Origin: CBDCWT01 sp965223305
Lineage (GTDB): Bacteria; Planctomycetota; Planctomycetia; Pirellulales; Pirellulaceae
NCBI GenBank assembly: GCA_965223305.1
Contig: CBDCWT010000074.1
Coordinates: forward strand, 285,494-349,493
Length of the DNA stretch: 64,000 nt
Reading direction: 5' to 3'
The notes beneath the pieces were generated by a model that was given only the letters and a program-made list of their open reading frames with translations, did not search any database and had not been told where the DNA came from. Both the position numbers and the translations under genes were made by a program. The first letter of the stretch is position 1. Each line of letters opens with the position of its first letter. Shown piece after piece: positions 53,457 through 61,107 of the stretch.

Positions 53457-55373
53457 ATGAAATACAACATCGCCGCCGTCCTCGAGTTTGTGAAGAACGC
53501 CTTGATGGACGAGGAAGTTCACACAATCGCCCTGGGGAAATTTCCCGCTGTTCGATTCACTCAGGGGATGACGTTCGACCACAAAGTCAGGTATTTGGTC
53601 GAGTATGCTGGCCGCCATCTAGAGTTGGACAAACTTGTGGCTGAGGTGGCGAAGCTGAATCCGAACGTCCATGCTCGTTATGCAAGTGTGCTGACCTCGG
53701 GCGGGGACGCGGCGGCTAACTCAAGGACACTTCCCGAGACGAGTGAGAAGCCGGGTGCGAAATGTGACATACTCGTACTGTCAGCGAACCCGCTGACCAG
53801 TGACAGGCTCGGACTGCACAAAGAGGAAGACATCATTCGCTCGAGCCTCGCCAACGGCGGGACGCACGCGAATCTCAACGTCCAATGCATGCGCGCCGTG
53901 CGCAGCGACGATCTTCAGAGGCTCTTGGTCTATCACAACCCCACGATTGTGCATTTCGGCGGACATGGCACAAAGAGTGGAGAGATCATCCTTGAGGAAA
54001 GTGATGGTTCAGCGCACCCCGTGTCCGCGTCGGCGCTTGCTGGGTTGTTTCGAATAGCCAGCCCCAGAACTCAATGTGTTGTGCTCAACGCATGCTACTC
54101 AGCCGAACTAGCGGATGAATTGCACAAGTCCGTCGATTGTATTGTGGGCATGTCACGTGCAATCGCGGATGAAGACGCGTTGAAGTTTGCAGAGGGGTTT
54201 TACTTGGGAATCGGCTCCGGCAAAGACTACGAATCAGCCTTTGAGATGGGCCGCAACCGAATCGAGCTTGCTAACCTTCCGGGCGTGGAGACTCCGCACT
54301 TCATCCGAGACCAACCCGTCGTAGTTAGACCTGCCTTTGGTCCACATCGTTCCGATCCAATGGAACTTGATCGCGAGAAAGATGTGCCGTTGTATCCGCT
54401 TTGGTTTGGCACGAACCGCAGGCTTGTGGACGTTGCCGATGCGTCAAAAGGGTTTGGATCCGAACGTGATAATCAATTGCACTTTGGAAAGTGCAAGGTC
54501 GTAGTACCGAAGTCACATAGGATAGGTTCCCTTGGTTCGCGATGGTGGAAACGTTTGCTCACTTGGACCGACGATCGTCTCAGCCTCCGCAAAGATACGC
54601 TCCAATTGTTGTCGGATGAGCTGATTTGGTCGGACATTGGACGCAGCCTGCGCGAGGACGCACCGGACGACAAAGTTGCTTTGATCTATATCCACGGATA
54701 TAACGTCGATTTCCAGGAGGCGGCGTTACGGGCCGCGCAGCTGGGCGTTGACTTGAAGGTTCCGGGGATAACAGCGTTCTACAGTTGGCCTTCGCAAGGA
54801 AAGCTGGGTGGCTATGTGGCCGACGAGGCCACGATTGCCGCGAGCGAGCAGCATATTGCGGAGTTCCTCACCCGTTTTGCCGAGCACCCGGATGTTCAGC
54901 GAATGCACGTGCTTGCGCACAGCATGGGGAACCGCGGCATACTCCGGTCGCTGAAGGACATTTTGTCAACGGTGCAGCGCCAATTCAAGAAGCCGTTTGG
55001 GCAAGTGTTCCTGGCAGCTGCCGACGTCGATGTTGGCGTCTTTGAGAACTTGGCCGCCGACTACAAGAGAGTAGCCGAAAGGACGACGCTCTATGTCTCG
55101 TCCCGAGACAAGGCACTTGCGTCGTCAGGATTTCTCCATAACTATGCGCGCGCGGGGCTATACCCGCCAGTCACCGTACTGCCGCACATCGATACCGTTG
55201 CATGCACAGAGGTCGATCTGACCTATCTCGGCCATGGCTACTACGCAGATGCCCGTGAAGTCCTTCAAGACATTCACACATTAATTCATCGCGATTCTCC
55301 ACCTGCGAAGCGGTTCGGTTTGCGCGAGGCGACAACAGAAAATCGAGAGAAATACTGGTTGATCGGAAAATGA
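53457..55373 (+). CDS. EAD-CHAT protease fused to DUF900-type alpha/beta hydrolase, predicted effector
   Basis: A 638-residue protein with three parts. Residues about 5-76 form an EAD (AVLEFVKNALMDEEVHTIAL, then VRYLVEYAGRHLELDKLVAE) resembling the one in the VMAP protein. Residues about 102-285 are a CHAT caspase-like peptidase: CDILVLSANPLTSDRL, catalytic His170 in VHFGGHG, catalytic Cys213 in VVLNACYSAE. Residues about 310-610 are an alpha/beta hydrolase of the DUF900 type: PLWFGTNRR and HFGKCKVVVPKSHRIG, YIHGYNVDFQEAALRAAQLG, nucleophile Ser489 in LAHSMGN, an Asp near AADVD, and a late His in GHGYYADA. It probably acts as the cell-killing or processing end of the system at 43568-51145. 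Confidence 0.82.
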   Translation: MKYNIAAVLEFVKNALMDEEVHTIALGKFPAVRFTQGMTFDHKVRYLVEYAGRHLELDKLVAEVAKLNPNVHARYASVLTSGGDAAANSRTLPETSEKPGAKCDILVLSANPLTSDRLGLHKEEDIIRSSLANGGTHANLNVQCMRAVRSDDLQRLLVYHNPTIVHFGGHGTKSGEIILEESDGSAHPVSASALAGLFRIASPRTQCVVLNACYSAELADELHKSVDCIVGMSRAIADEDALKFAEGFYLGIGSGKDYESAFEMGRNRIELANLPGVETPHFIRDQPVVVRPAFGPHRSDPMELDREKDVPLYPLWFGTNRRLVDVADASKGFGSERDNQLHFGKCKVVVPKSHRIGSLGSRWWKRLLTWTDDRLSLRKDTLQLLSDELIWSDIGRSLREDAPDDKVALIYIHGYNVDFQEAALRAAQLGVDLKVPGITAFYSWPSQGKLGGYVADEATIAASEQHIAEFLTRFAEHPDVQRMHVLAHSMGNRGILRSLKDILSTVQRQFKKPFGQVFLAAADVDVGVFENLAADYKRVAERTTLYVSSRDKALASSGFLHNYARAGLYPPVTVLPHIDTVACTEVDLTYLGHGYYADAREVLQDIHTLIHRDSPPAKRFGLREATTENREKYWLIGK

Positions 55374-55896
55374 CGGTTCACACTGAGTAAGGGTGCACAG
55401 AAATGCGAATGGATCGTCGCTGCCGCGGGGATCGCGCCGGAGGCCGAGCCCACCCGTAGACTGATGGGCGACGACTATTACGTTGGCGGCATCGATAACC
55501 GCAAAACGCTGGAAGTCCCACTCTACTCCAGGACTCGCACGCACAGAGACTTGCCGAGCGCAAACTCGATCGTTGATTTGATGCTAGTATCAAAGGATCC
55601 TGACTCACGATTTCTCTACTCTTGCACTAACTGCGTTGCGAGTGCAGGCGAGAGTCTGCGCTCCACACACCAACGTGAACACTGGAGACACTCGGCGACG
55701 CCGAAACGAGCACGTGTGTACGGCGGCTCCTGACCACACGCCCGCACGTGCACGCTCCCGTCACTACAGAGTCCGCATCCACGTATCTGTCGGGCGGAAA
55801 CGAGACCTCCGCCCAAAGGCAAGAATGACTTGGGCACCCACAACTCACATTCCGTGTTTGAGGGCTGCAACGACAAGACCAAGTCTCACTGGGTCG
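55374..55896. other. Region between convergent gene sets
   Basis: 523 bases between the stop of the CHAT gene (plus) and the stop of vsr (minus). Open frames in both directions have poor composition and no ribosome sites. I found no strong hairpin followed by T residues, although terminators for both units are expected here. Confidence 0.35.
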
Positions 55897-56301
55897 TCAC
55901 TGGAGGAAGCTGACGATTCGATCAACGAAACGATTCAGGTCCGCCGTTTCACATTCCCAAACCACCAGACTCTTCCAGCCGAGTCTCCGAAGCTTCCTTC
56001 GGTTGCGTTCATCCCGGCTCTTGTTTTCTTCAAGCTTGGTTTGCCAGTAGGCACGATTCGATTGAGGTATGACTCTACCAGCACGACAGCGATGCCGATG
56101 CCAGAAGCAGCCATGAACGAATATCACTTTCTTTCGCCGCGGAAACACTAGGTCAGGCCGGCCGGGCAAACTGTCAACATGCAAACGATAACGGTATCCA
56201 AGCGAATGGACACATCGCCGAACGCGATATTCCGGCTTCGTATCCTTGGCGCGTATCTGTGACATGCAATAGGACCGCTGTTCCTCGGAGAGATTGTCCA
56301 T
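55897..56301 (-). CDS. vsr: Very short patch repair endonuclease
   Basis: A 134-residue protein of normal family length. It begins MDNLSEEQRSYCMSQIRAKD (family: M-D-xxxxxxRSxxMSxIrxkdTkPE). Catalytic residues are present: Asp50 in GRPDLVFP, His63 in FVHGCFWHRH with the structural Cys65, and His68. Vsr nicks DNA 5' of the T in T:G mismatches arising from deamination of 5-methylcytosine. It is the last gene of the operon whose first gene is a cytosine methyltransferase, which fits its classical role. It starts 30 bases after thyX. Confidence 0.93.
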   Translation of the reverse strand: MDNLSEEQRSYCMSQIRAKDTKPEYRVRRCVHSLGYRYRLHVDSLPGRPDLVFPRRKKVIFVHGCFWHRHRCRAGRVIPQSNRAYWQTKLEENKSRDERNRRKLRRLGWKSLVVWECETADLNRFVDRIVSFLQ

Positions 56302-56331
56302 TCTTTTGCATCGCTCGTTTTAGCAAGCGCA

Positions 56332-57243
56332 CTACCAGGGCACCGTGAATCCCAAGTCCTGCAACTTCGCTTCGCACTCATCGCGCTCGCGATTTCTCTT
56401 CTTGTCATCCTGTAACCAATTGACCTCCTTGGCGAATTCGATTGCTGCTTCCGCGTTGCCTGTCGCTAGCCTTCGAATGACTTCTCGCTCAAGTCGCGAC
56501 AGCGACGTCGCTTCGAGTCGGTAGTCGGTGAATGCCTCCCACGACATCGGGCACCACCTAGCGACGATGTCGTTGCCAATAATATTTGCATAGGCCCGTA
56601 TCTCGAATTGGGCGTGGGAGTCCATTCGCAGAGCGAGGAAATGAAAGAGATTGTGCAGGTCAATCTTCCAGTATGCCTCTGTATACGTCGAAAGCGGCAG
56701 GTCTTTTCTAGCTTGCTCGCGAGCCACACGAGCGTTCAAGCGTTCCTCGTAAACGTCCCTCGCAAGACCCTGCAGTTCTTTCTCTCGTTGGCTCAACCTC
56801 TCCCCAACTGATTCACCGACGAAGTCACCACTGCCCTGACGATTCGCCTGCGATTGTAGCCGCCACTCACCCGCTTGCGTCTGTTGAGATGCGTCGATCG
56901 CTTCTGAATAGCGCGTCGAGTATTCGTTGACGTTCGCCGTCCGATGCCGAATCCATTGTCGCCAACAGTCCATAGGAACTCTTACGTGAAGCTTAATCTC
57001 GCACATTTCGAATGGCGTCGTGTGGCGATGGCGCATCAAGTATCGAATCAGCCCCCGATCTTCATGTAGTTTCTTCGTTCCAGTGCCGTACGAGATTCGC
57101 GCCGCCTGCACGATAGCTTCGTCCGACCCCATGTAGTCAACGACTCGGACGAATCCATCATCGAGCACGGGAAAGCGATTGCCGAGAACTTTGTCGATTG
57201 TCTCGACGGCCGGCCGCAGCTGACCGGTAGGTCCCGTCGTCAT
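56332..57243 (-). CDS. thyX: FAD-dependent thymidylate synthase
   Basis: A 303-residue protein, slightly long for the family. The ThyX signature spans residues 99-112 (RHRTANVNEYSTRY); the usual Ser after RHRTA is Asn here. Other conserved stretches are AARISYGTGTKKLHEDRGLI, YLMRHRHTTPFEMCEIKLHV and HNLFHFLALRMDSHAQFEIR. It methylates dUMP to dTMP with methylene-tetrahydrofolate, NADPH and FAD. Its start overlaps the stop of the unknown gene before it (ATGA), so it belongs to this defence-like operon rather than being a stand-alone housekeeping gene. It could be an accessory copy. Confidence 0.92.
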   Translation of the reverse strand: MTTGPTGQLRPAVETIDKVLGNRFPVLDDGFVRVVDYMGSDEAIVQAARISYGTGTKKLHEDRGLIRYLMRHRHTTPFEMCEIKLHVRVPMDCWRQWIRHRTANVNEYSTRYSEAIDASQQTQAGEWRLQSQANRQGSGDFVGESVGERLSQREKELQGLARDVYEERLNARVAREQARKDLPLSTYTEAYWKIDLHNLFHFLALRMDSHAQFEIRAYANIIGNDIVARWCPMSWEAFTDYRLEATSLSRLEREVIRRLATGNAEAAIEFAKEVNWLQDDKKRNRERDECEAKLQDLGFTVPW

Positions 57244-58205
57244 TTAGGAATTCCTTCCAGCGAAAAATGAAAAAAGTGACTACCGGGTTTTGAATATCGC
57301 TCGACGTTATAGCGATTTGGCTGTGCATAACAAACCTGAACCGACTCGTTTTCGAGAGCAACGGCGGCTGCTCCTAAAGTGGATATTTTCGTATGCATGG
57401 GCGCCAGAATGGTATTGAACCCATCAGCTTGTGCCATGACTTCACGAATGGTGCGTCTCGTGGACTCAGCGTCGTATCCTTTGAAAATGAAACGGTTCAC
57501 AGAACCAAGGACACTGCAGACACGCCGAAGGCGAGAAACGTTCGTCTCCTGATGGGGGCCTGTTGCCTGTTCCGTTTCATCTCCCAGTCCCAGCGAGATC
57601 CTTGCAGGCTCACTGTCCTGAATCAGGGCTAATGCTCTTTCGTCTTCGAACCCCATCAGCACAATCAGATGGTTCTTTCGCGATGGAATCAAGTCGCCGG
57701 GATACCCAATAACCGATCTCACTTCATGGATTCCCTTCGACAGCCACTTGTCTTCGCTGGAATCCCCGATCGAATAGTCACCGGCGTTCGTGTAGACGAA
57801 CTCAACACGGTCATCCCGCCGCAGTTGAGTGCTCAGGAATTTGACGAGTATGAGCAAAGACTCGCGAGTAAATGTTGTAATGTCGATTAGTACGCGTTTC
57901 GGTTCTCCCGTGCATAATTCCATGAAACTAATAGCGATCGCATCTGCGGTCGCTATTGGATTTGACCAGTCGAGTTTCATAACGCGTGGCTGACCTGGCA
58001 CCTGTGCCACGATGCGATTCAGGTGGTCGCGTGAAATTCCCTCAAACTCGCGATTGACCGCAATCCACGTCTGATTTGCTGCCTGTAAATTGAGGCGTTC
58101 AGCTACAACCGTGCTGCGTTCCTCGAAACTAGCGGAACAGATAAACGCATCTATGGCGCTGCCGCTCAAGTGACTATTCAGCCTGTCCAAATTGCTGCTG
58201 TACAC
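57240..58205 (-). CDS. Unknown protein of the HD-ATPase-ThyX operon
   Basis: A 321-residue protein with no export signal. The N-terminal half looks Rossmann-like: IDAFICSASFEERSTVVAER at the start, RVLIDITTFTRESLLILVKF, and VEFVYTNAGDYSIG. The second half has NHLIVLMGFEDERALALIQD, ISLGLGDETEQ, and near the end NTILAPMHTKISTLGAAAVA with VQVCYAQPNRYNVERYSKPG. The two halves may each be a nucleotide- or signal-binding alpha/beta fold, but this is inference. It starts 12 bases after the ATPase gene and overlaps thyX by four bases, so its function is tied to both. Confidence 0.75.
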   Translation of the reverse strand: MYSSNLDRLNSHLSGSAIDAFICSASFEERSTVVAERLNLQAANQTWIAVNREFEGISRDHLNRIVAQVPGQPRVMKLDWSNPIATADAIAISFMELCTGEPKRVLIDITTFTRESLLILVKFLSTQLRRDDRVEFVYTNAGDYSIGDSSEDKWLSKGIHEVRSVIGYPGDLIPSRKNHLIVLMGFEDERALALIQDSEPARISLGLGDETEQATGPHQETNVSRLRRVCSVLGSVNRFIFKGYDAESTRRTIREVMAQADGFNTILAPMHTKISTLGAAAVALENESVQVCYAQPNRYNVERYSKPGSHFFHFSLEGIPK

Positions 58206-58217
58206 GCGATCGCTCCG

Positions 58218-60044
58218 TCAGTCGAACAAGGTTAACTGCCCCGTTTCAAGCGTTTCCGACACACCTTTCTTTTTCATGCGCCGAACGACCGTATCCGGAT
58301 TTGCCATCGCTTCCCGGAGCAGGTCCGTAGTGACCCACAGGTAACCCGCAAACGTAGTGGGGTCGAGACTGAAGTACGGTGCAAGTCGCCTAGTAAGTAC
58401 GTACAGTCGAGTCCGCCCTGTTCCATCCTTATTTCCGATGGACGAGCGATGAAAGTATCCATACCTTACACCCAACTCAAATACTTCTGTCACTTCAGGG
58501 TCCGGTTTGCCAGAAATTGCGACGGAAAACACGCGCCGTTCAGCGTCATCTGAGACCAGTTTCAAGAAAAATGTTCCGCCAAGTGAACTTATCAGGTTGT
58601 ACAAGCGGTCCATGCGCGACTGTATTTCGTCGAACCGCTTCTCGGGCTCATCGTCGTGGACGTGTTCAGCCTCTTCTTCTCTCCGAATTCTCTCGAACTC
58701 ACTGAGCATAAGAGCATCGGCCTCATCTCGAACAACCTTATTCTGAATTCCGGGATGTATCTGAGTGACGGGTGAGTGTGGATTGCGGCTCTGCTGTTCA
58801 TCAAACATGATGGCCGCTGCCTCAAGGAAGTAACGTACCAGTCCAGAAGAAATGTGAACGAGGTGCTCGAATCCAGAATAGCTGTAGCTGCTTCGCGACT
58901 TCGAACTGCCCCCAAGAGAGCGAATGTACTCGGGCCTCGCGTAGCGAATCGCGTCATCATCTGGACGGTGGCCACGGCCTTTCGTGTCCCAGTCCGAGCG
59001 AATCCGGTCAGCAATCTTCCTGATGGTTTCCTCTTGTGCATCGTCGCCAGGGAAGAACTCGTCCGGCGTTCTGTCAATTTTCGCGTTCGCCAGGCGCTTC
59101 CGGATGATTTCCTCCACACGATTAAGGTAGCGCCCGCGTCTGGTGGTATATATATCGGCGATGTTGATCGCCTGGTAATCATGTGGCGACTGAATTGGAA
59201 GCCCTGCCGTCGTTGCGAGCGTCTTGTACCGCAATTGCGTTGAAATCTTGACGCTCACGTCACCCTGTGTCCGAGTAGAGACCCACGAGTTCAACGCAAT
59301 AGTCTGAGATTTGTTTAGGTAGTCGGCATCATCAATCAGCAGATAAATTGGAGTTGATGGTAGAAATGGAAGCGACCTGAGGCCATTGAGAAGGGGCAGC
59401 AGGAAGTCGGTGTATCCGCAGAGCGCGGATTCATATGGAACGACCTTGTTGGAAGGGAAGGCCAATCGGCGTGCATATTGTACAATCTGCCCGTACAACT
59501 GATCGCATATCGACGTGATGCCTCGAAACACATCGCCAGCCGTGGAGCAACTCTCGTCAAGCTCGACTGGTTGGCCTCCACAATTAAGCAATCGCGGAGT
59601 GAAAATCTGCTCGAAGTAGTCTCTTGCATGTGAATACGACATCTCGTCTTCGGGAAGAGTGAGTCGTGAGACGGAGTCAAACACTTTGGTCGTCACGAAG
59701 ACTGTCAACACGTGTGAATTGAGGACAATATCGGCATGCTGATCTTGAAGTCGTCGGAACTCAGTAATGTTCGGGCCAGTGTTCTTTATTGATATGAGGA
59801 AAGCGAGGAATGGCAATTCGTCCAGCTGTTTTCCTAGGCTCAGGCATTGGCAGTCGGGAAGCAGGTACCTAAAGATCATGCTTTTGCCACAGCCGCGCGG
59901 ACCGTTCACCATTGTATGGCCTGGATCGCGAATCTTGTTCGAATCGGTAAATGGATCGACGAATAGTGCGTGAACGTCGCTTGCCTCCATGTCTTCAGGA
60001 GTGAACACCTTGAACGGGTTGCGTTGCAGGTCAAGCTTCGTCAT
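58218..60044 (-). CDS. ORC/CDC6-like AAA ATPase
   Basis: A 608-residue protein. It begins LDLQRNPFKVFTPEDMEASD, followed by Walker A GPRGCGKS (residues 48-55) and Walker B in PIYLLIDDADYLNKSQTIAL. Long helical regions follow, and a C-terminal part with winged-helix character (VFELGVRYGYFHRSSIGNKD, RLYVLTRRLAPYFSLDPTTF). It resembles the ORC-CDC6 group of P-loop ATPases that accompany effector genes in bacterial conflict loci, where they may act as sensors. Its start lies 14 bases inside the HD gene, so the two are translated together. Confidence 0.75.
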   Translation of the reverse strand: MTKLDLQRNPFKVFTPEDMEASDVHALFVDPFTDSNKIRDPGHTMVNGPRGCGKSMIFRYLLPDCQCLSLGKQLDELPFLAFLISIKNTGPNITEFRRLQDQHADIVLNSHVLTVFVTTKVFDSVSRLTLPEDEMSYSHARDYFEQIFTPRLLNCGGQPVELDESCSTAGDVFRGITSICDQLYGQIVQYARRLAFPSNKVVPYESALCGYTDFLLPLLNGLRSLPFLPSTPIYLLIDDADYLNKSQTIALNSWVSTRTQGDVSVKISTQLRYKTLATTAGLPIQSPHDYQAINIADIYTTRRGRYLNRVEEIIRKRLANAKIDRTPDEFFPGDDAQEETIRKIADRIRSDWDTKGRGHRPDDDAIRYARPEYIRSLGGSSKSRSSYSYSGFEHLVHISSGLVRYFLEAAAIMFDEQQSRNPHSPVTQIHPGIQNKVVRDEADALMLSEFERIRREEEAEHVHDDEPEKRFDEIQSRMDRLYNLISSLGGTFFLKLVSDDAERRVFSVAISGKPDPEVTEVFELGVRYGYFHRSSIGNKDGTGRTRLYVLTRRLAPYFSLDPTTFAGYLWVTTDLLREAMANPDTVVRRMKKKGVSETLETGQLTLFD

Positions 60045-61107
60045 TCTGCTGCTCCTCCGTAAGCTGGTGTTCCAACGTAGACCCGTCGATTGCTACTTCA
60101 GGACACAAATCTCTGATTTGTGTCGAGGATGCATCTGGATACCCCTGCTCTTGAAGGCGGTAACCAATTGGATCTGTGCACGGCGTCATGCTGTTGGAAT
60201 CTTCGTAAACGTCAATTCGAACGTCGATAGCATCGATTCGAGCCACACCTTGCATAAACCGCATACAGTACTTTCGCTCGAAGTGCATCTTCAGAGTGCG
60301 GTCGAAGATTTCATCAAGCAGGTACACATCGCTTACTGTATCTTTGCCTGTCTTCTTTCCAAAGGTCCGAGTTGCGTTTTCCTTCGTGAAAGAGTACCTA
60401 AGGTCGACAATGTGCTCAGCAGGACGCACCTTTACGGAAGTGAGACTGCGAGAGTAGGCATGGAAGACTTCGCTTTCCTTCGGGATGATGCCAAGTGCCT
60501 GCGGCATCCGTGCCGCACGATGGCAATCATCAGCCAATTCATCTGCGAAGCGAAGGATCGCGGCAAGAGTCTTGTATCGAATGTCGTGACCAAGTATGTG
60601 ATCATCGGGCGGAAGAGTTGAAATGGTATCTTTGTTGCCGTTCACTTTTCCCCCGTGTGCACGAGCAATGTTTAGAATGGCTTGCCTTTCGACCATTTCG
60701 TCGCCTACGTGTTGTTTTATCTGCGCCATCACTTCGGTGTGTCGTGTTTCATGGCCTTCTCTACCGAAGATATTTCCGACGTCATGGAAATGAATCGCCA
60801 ACAACAACAGATATACTTCGTACGCACTTAGCTGCGGAAACGTAGAATCAGGATGCGAGAGCAACCACGAAGCTCTTTGGACGACCGTCTCAATATGATG
60901 TGGCCCGTGATCGTTCAGAAAACCATCGCGCCGCTGAATGGCGCCTTTTTCGACGTGTGGGTGCACCTGTGTATTCAGATACCCAGCGACGTTGCTCAGT
61001 CGGCTTGCGTATGGTATGCCACCGTGGGGAGGAAAGCTCACTTCAGGTTGGTTGCCTATCCAGTCGGTCAACAGCGGTGGCCTGCTTGTAGGCTTGACGT
61101 GACTCAT
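60031..61107 (-). CDS. HD-domain protein (HD-CE-like), predicted phosphohydrolase
   Basis: A 358-residue protein. Metal-ligand candidates of an HD fold are His67/His70/His71 in NDHGPHHIETVVQRAS, His108-Asp109 in LLLAIHFHDVGNIFGREGHE, a later His in IARAHGGK, and Asp in AAILRFADELADDC. The pattern and length fit the HD group found in conflict elements. HD enzymes cleave phosphoesters in nucleotides or nucleic acids; the substrate is unknown. The start codon overlaps the methyltransferase stop (ATGA) and its end overlaps the ATPase start. Confidence 0.78.
   Translation of the reverse strand: MSHVKPTSRPPLLTDWIGNQPEVSFPPHGGIPYASRLSNVAGYLNTQVHPHVEKGAIQRRDGFLNDHGPHHIETVVQRASWLLSHPDSTFPQLSAYEVYLLLLAIHFHDVGNIFGREGHETRHTEVMAQIKQHVGDEMVERQAILNIARAHGGKVNGNKDTISTLPPDDHILGHDIRYKTLAAILRFADELADDCHRAARMPQALGIIPKESEVFHAYSRSLTSVKVRPAEHIVDLRYSFTKENATRTFGKKTGKDTVSDVYLLDEIFDRTLKMHFERKYCMRFMQGVARIDAIDVRIDVYEDSNSMTPCTDPIGYRLQEQGYPDASSTQIRDLCPEVAIDGSTLEHQLTEEQQNDEA

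Noticed and set aside
43568..55373. Ordinary MoxR-vWA chaperone operon of metabolic enzymes
   Set aside because: EAD, VMAP and CHAT domains are not part of such operons and point to a conflict system.
55636..56151. 171-codon plus-strand frame
   Set aside because: It overlaps vsr on the opposite strand and has a basic, low-information composition; shadow frame.
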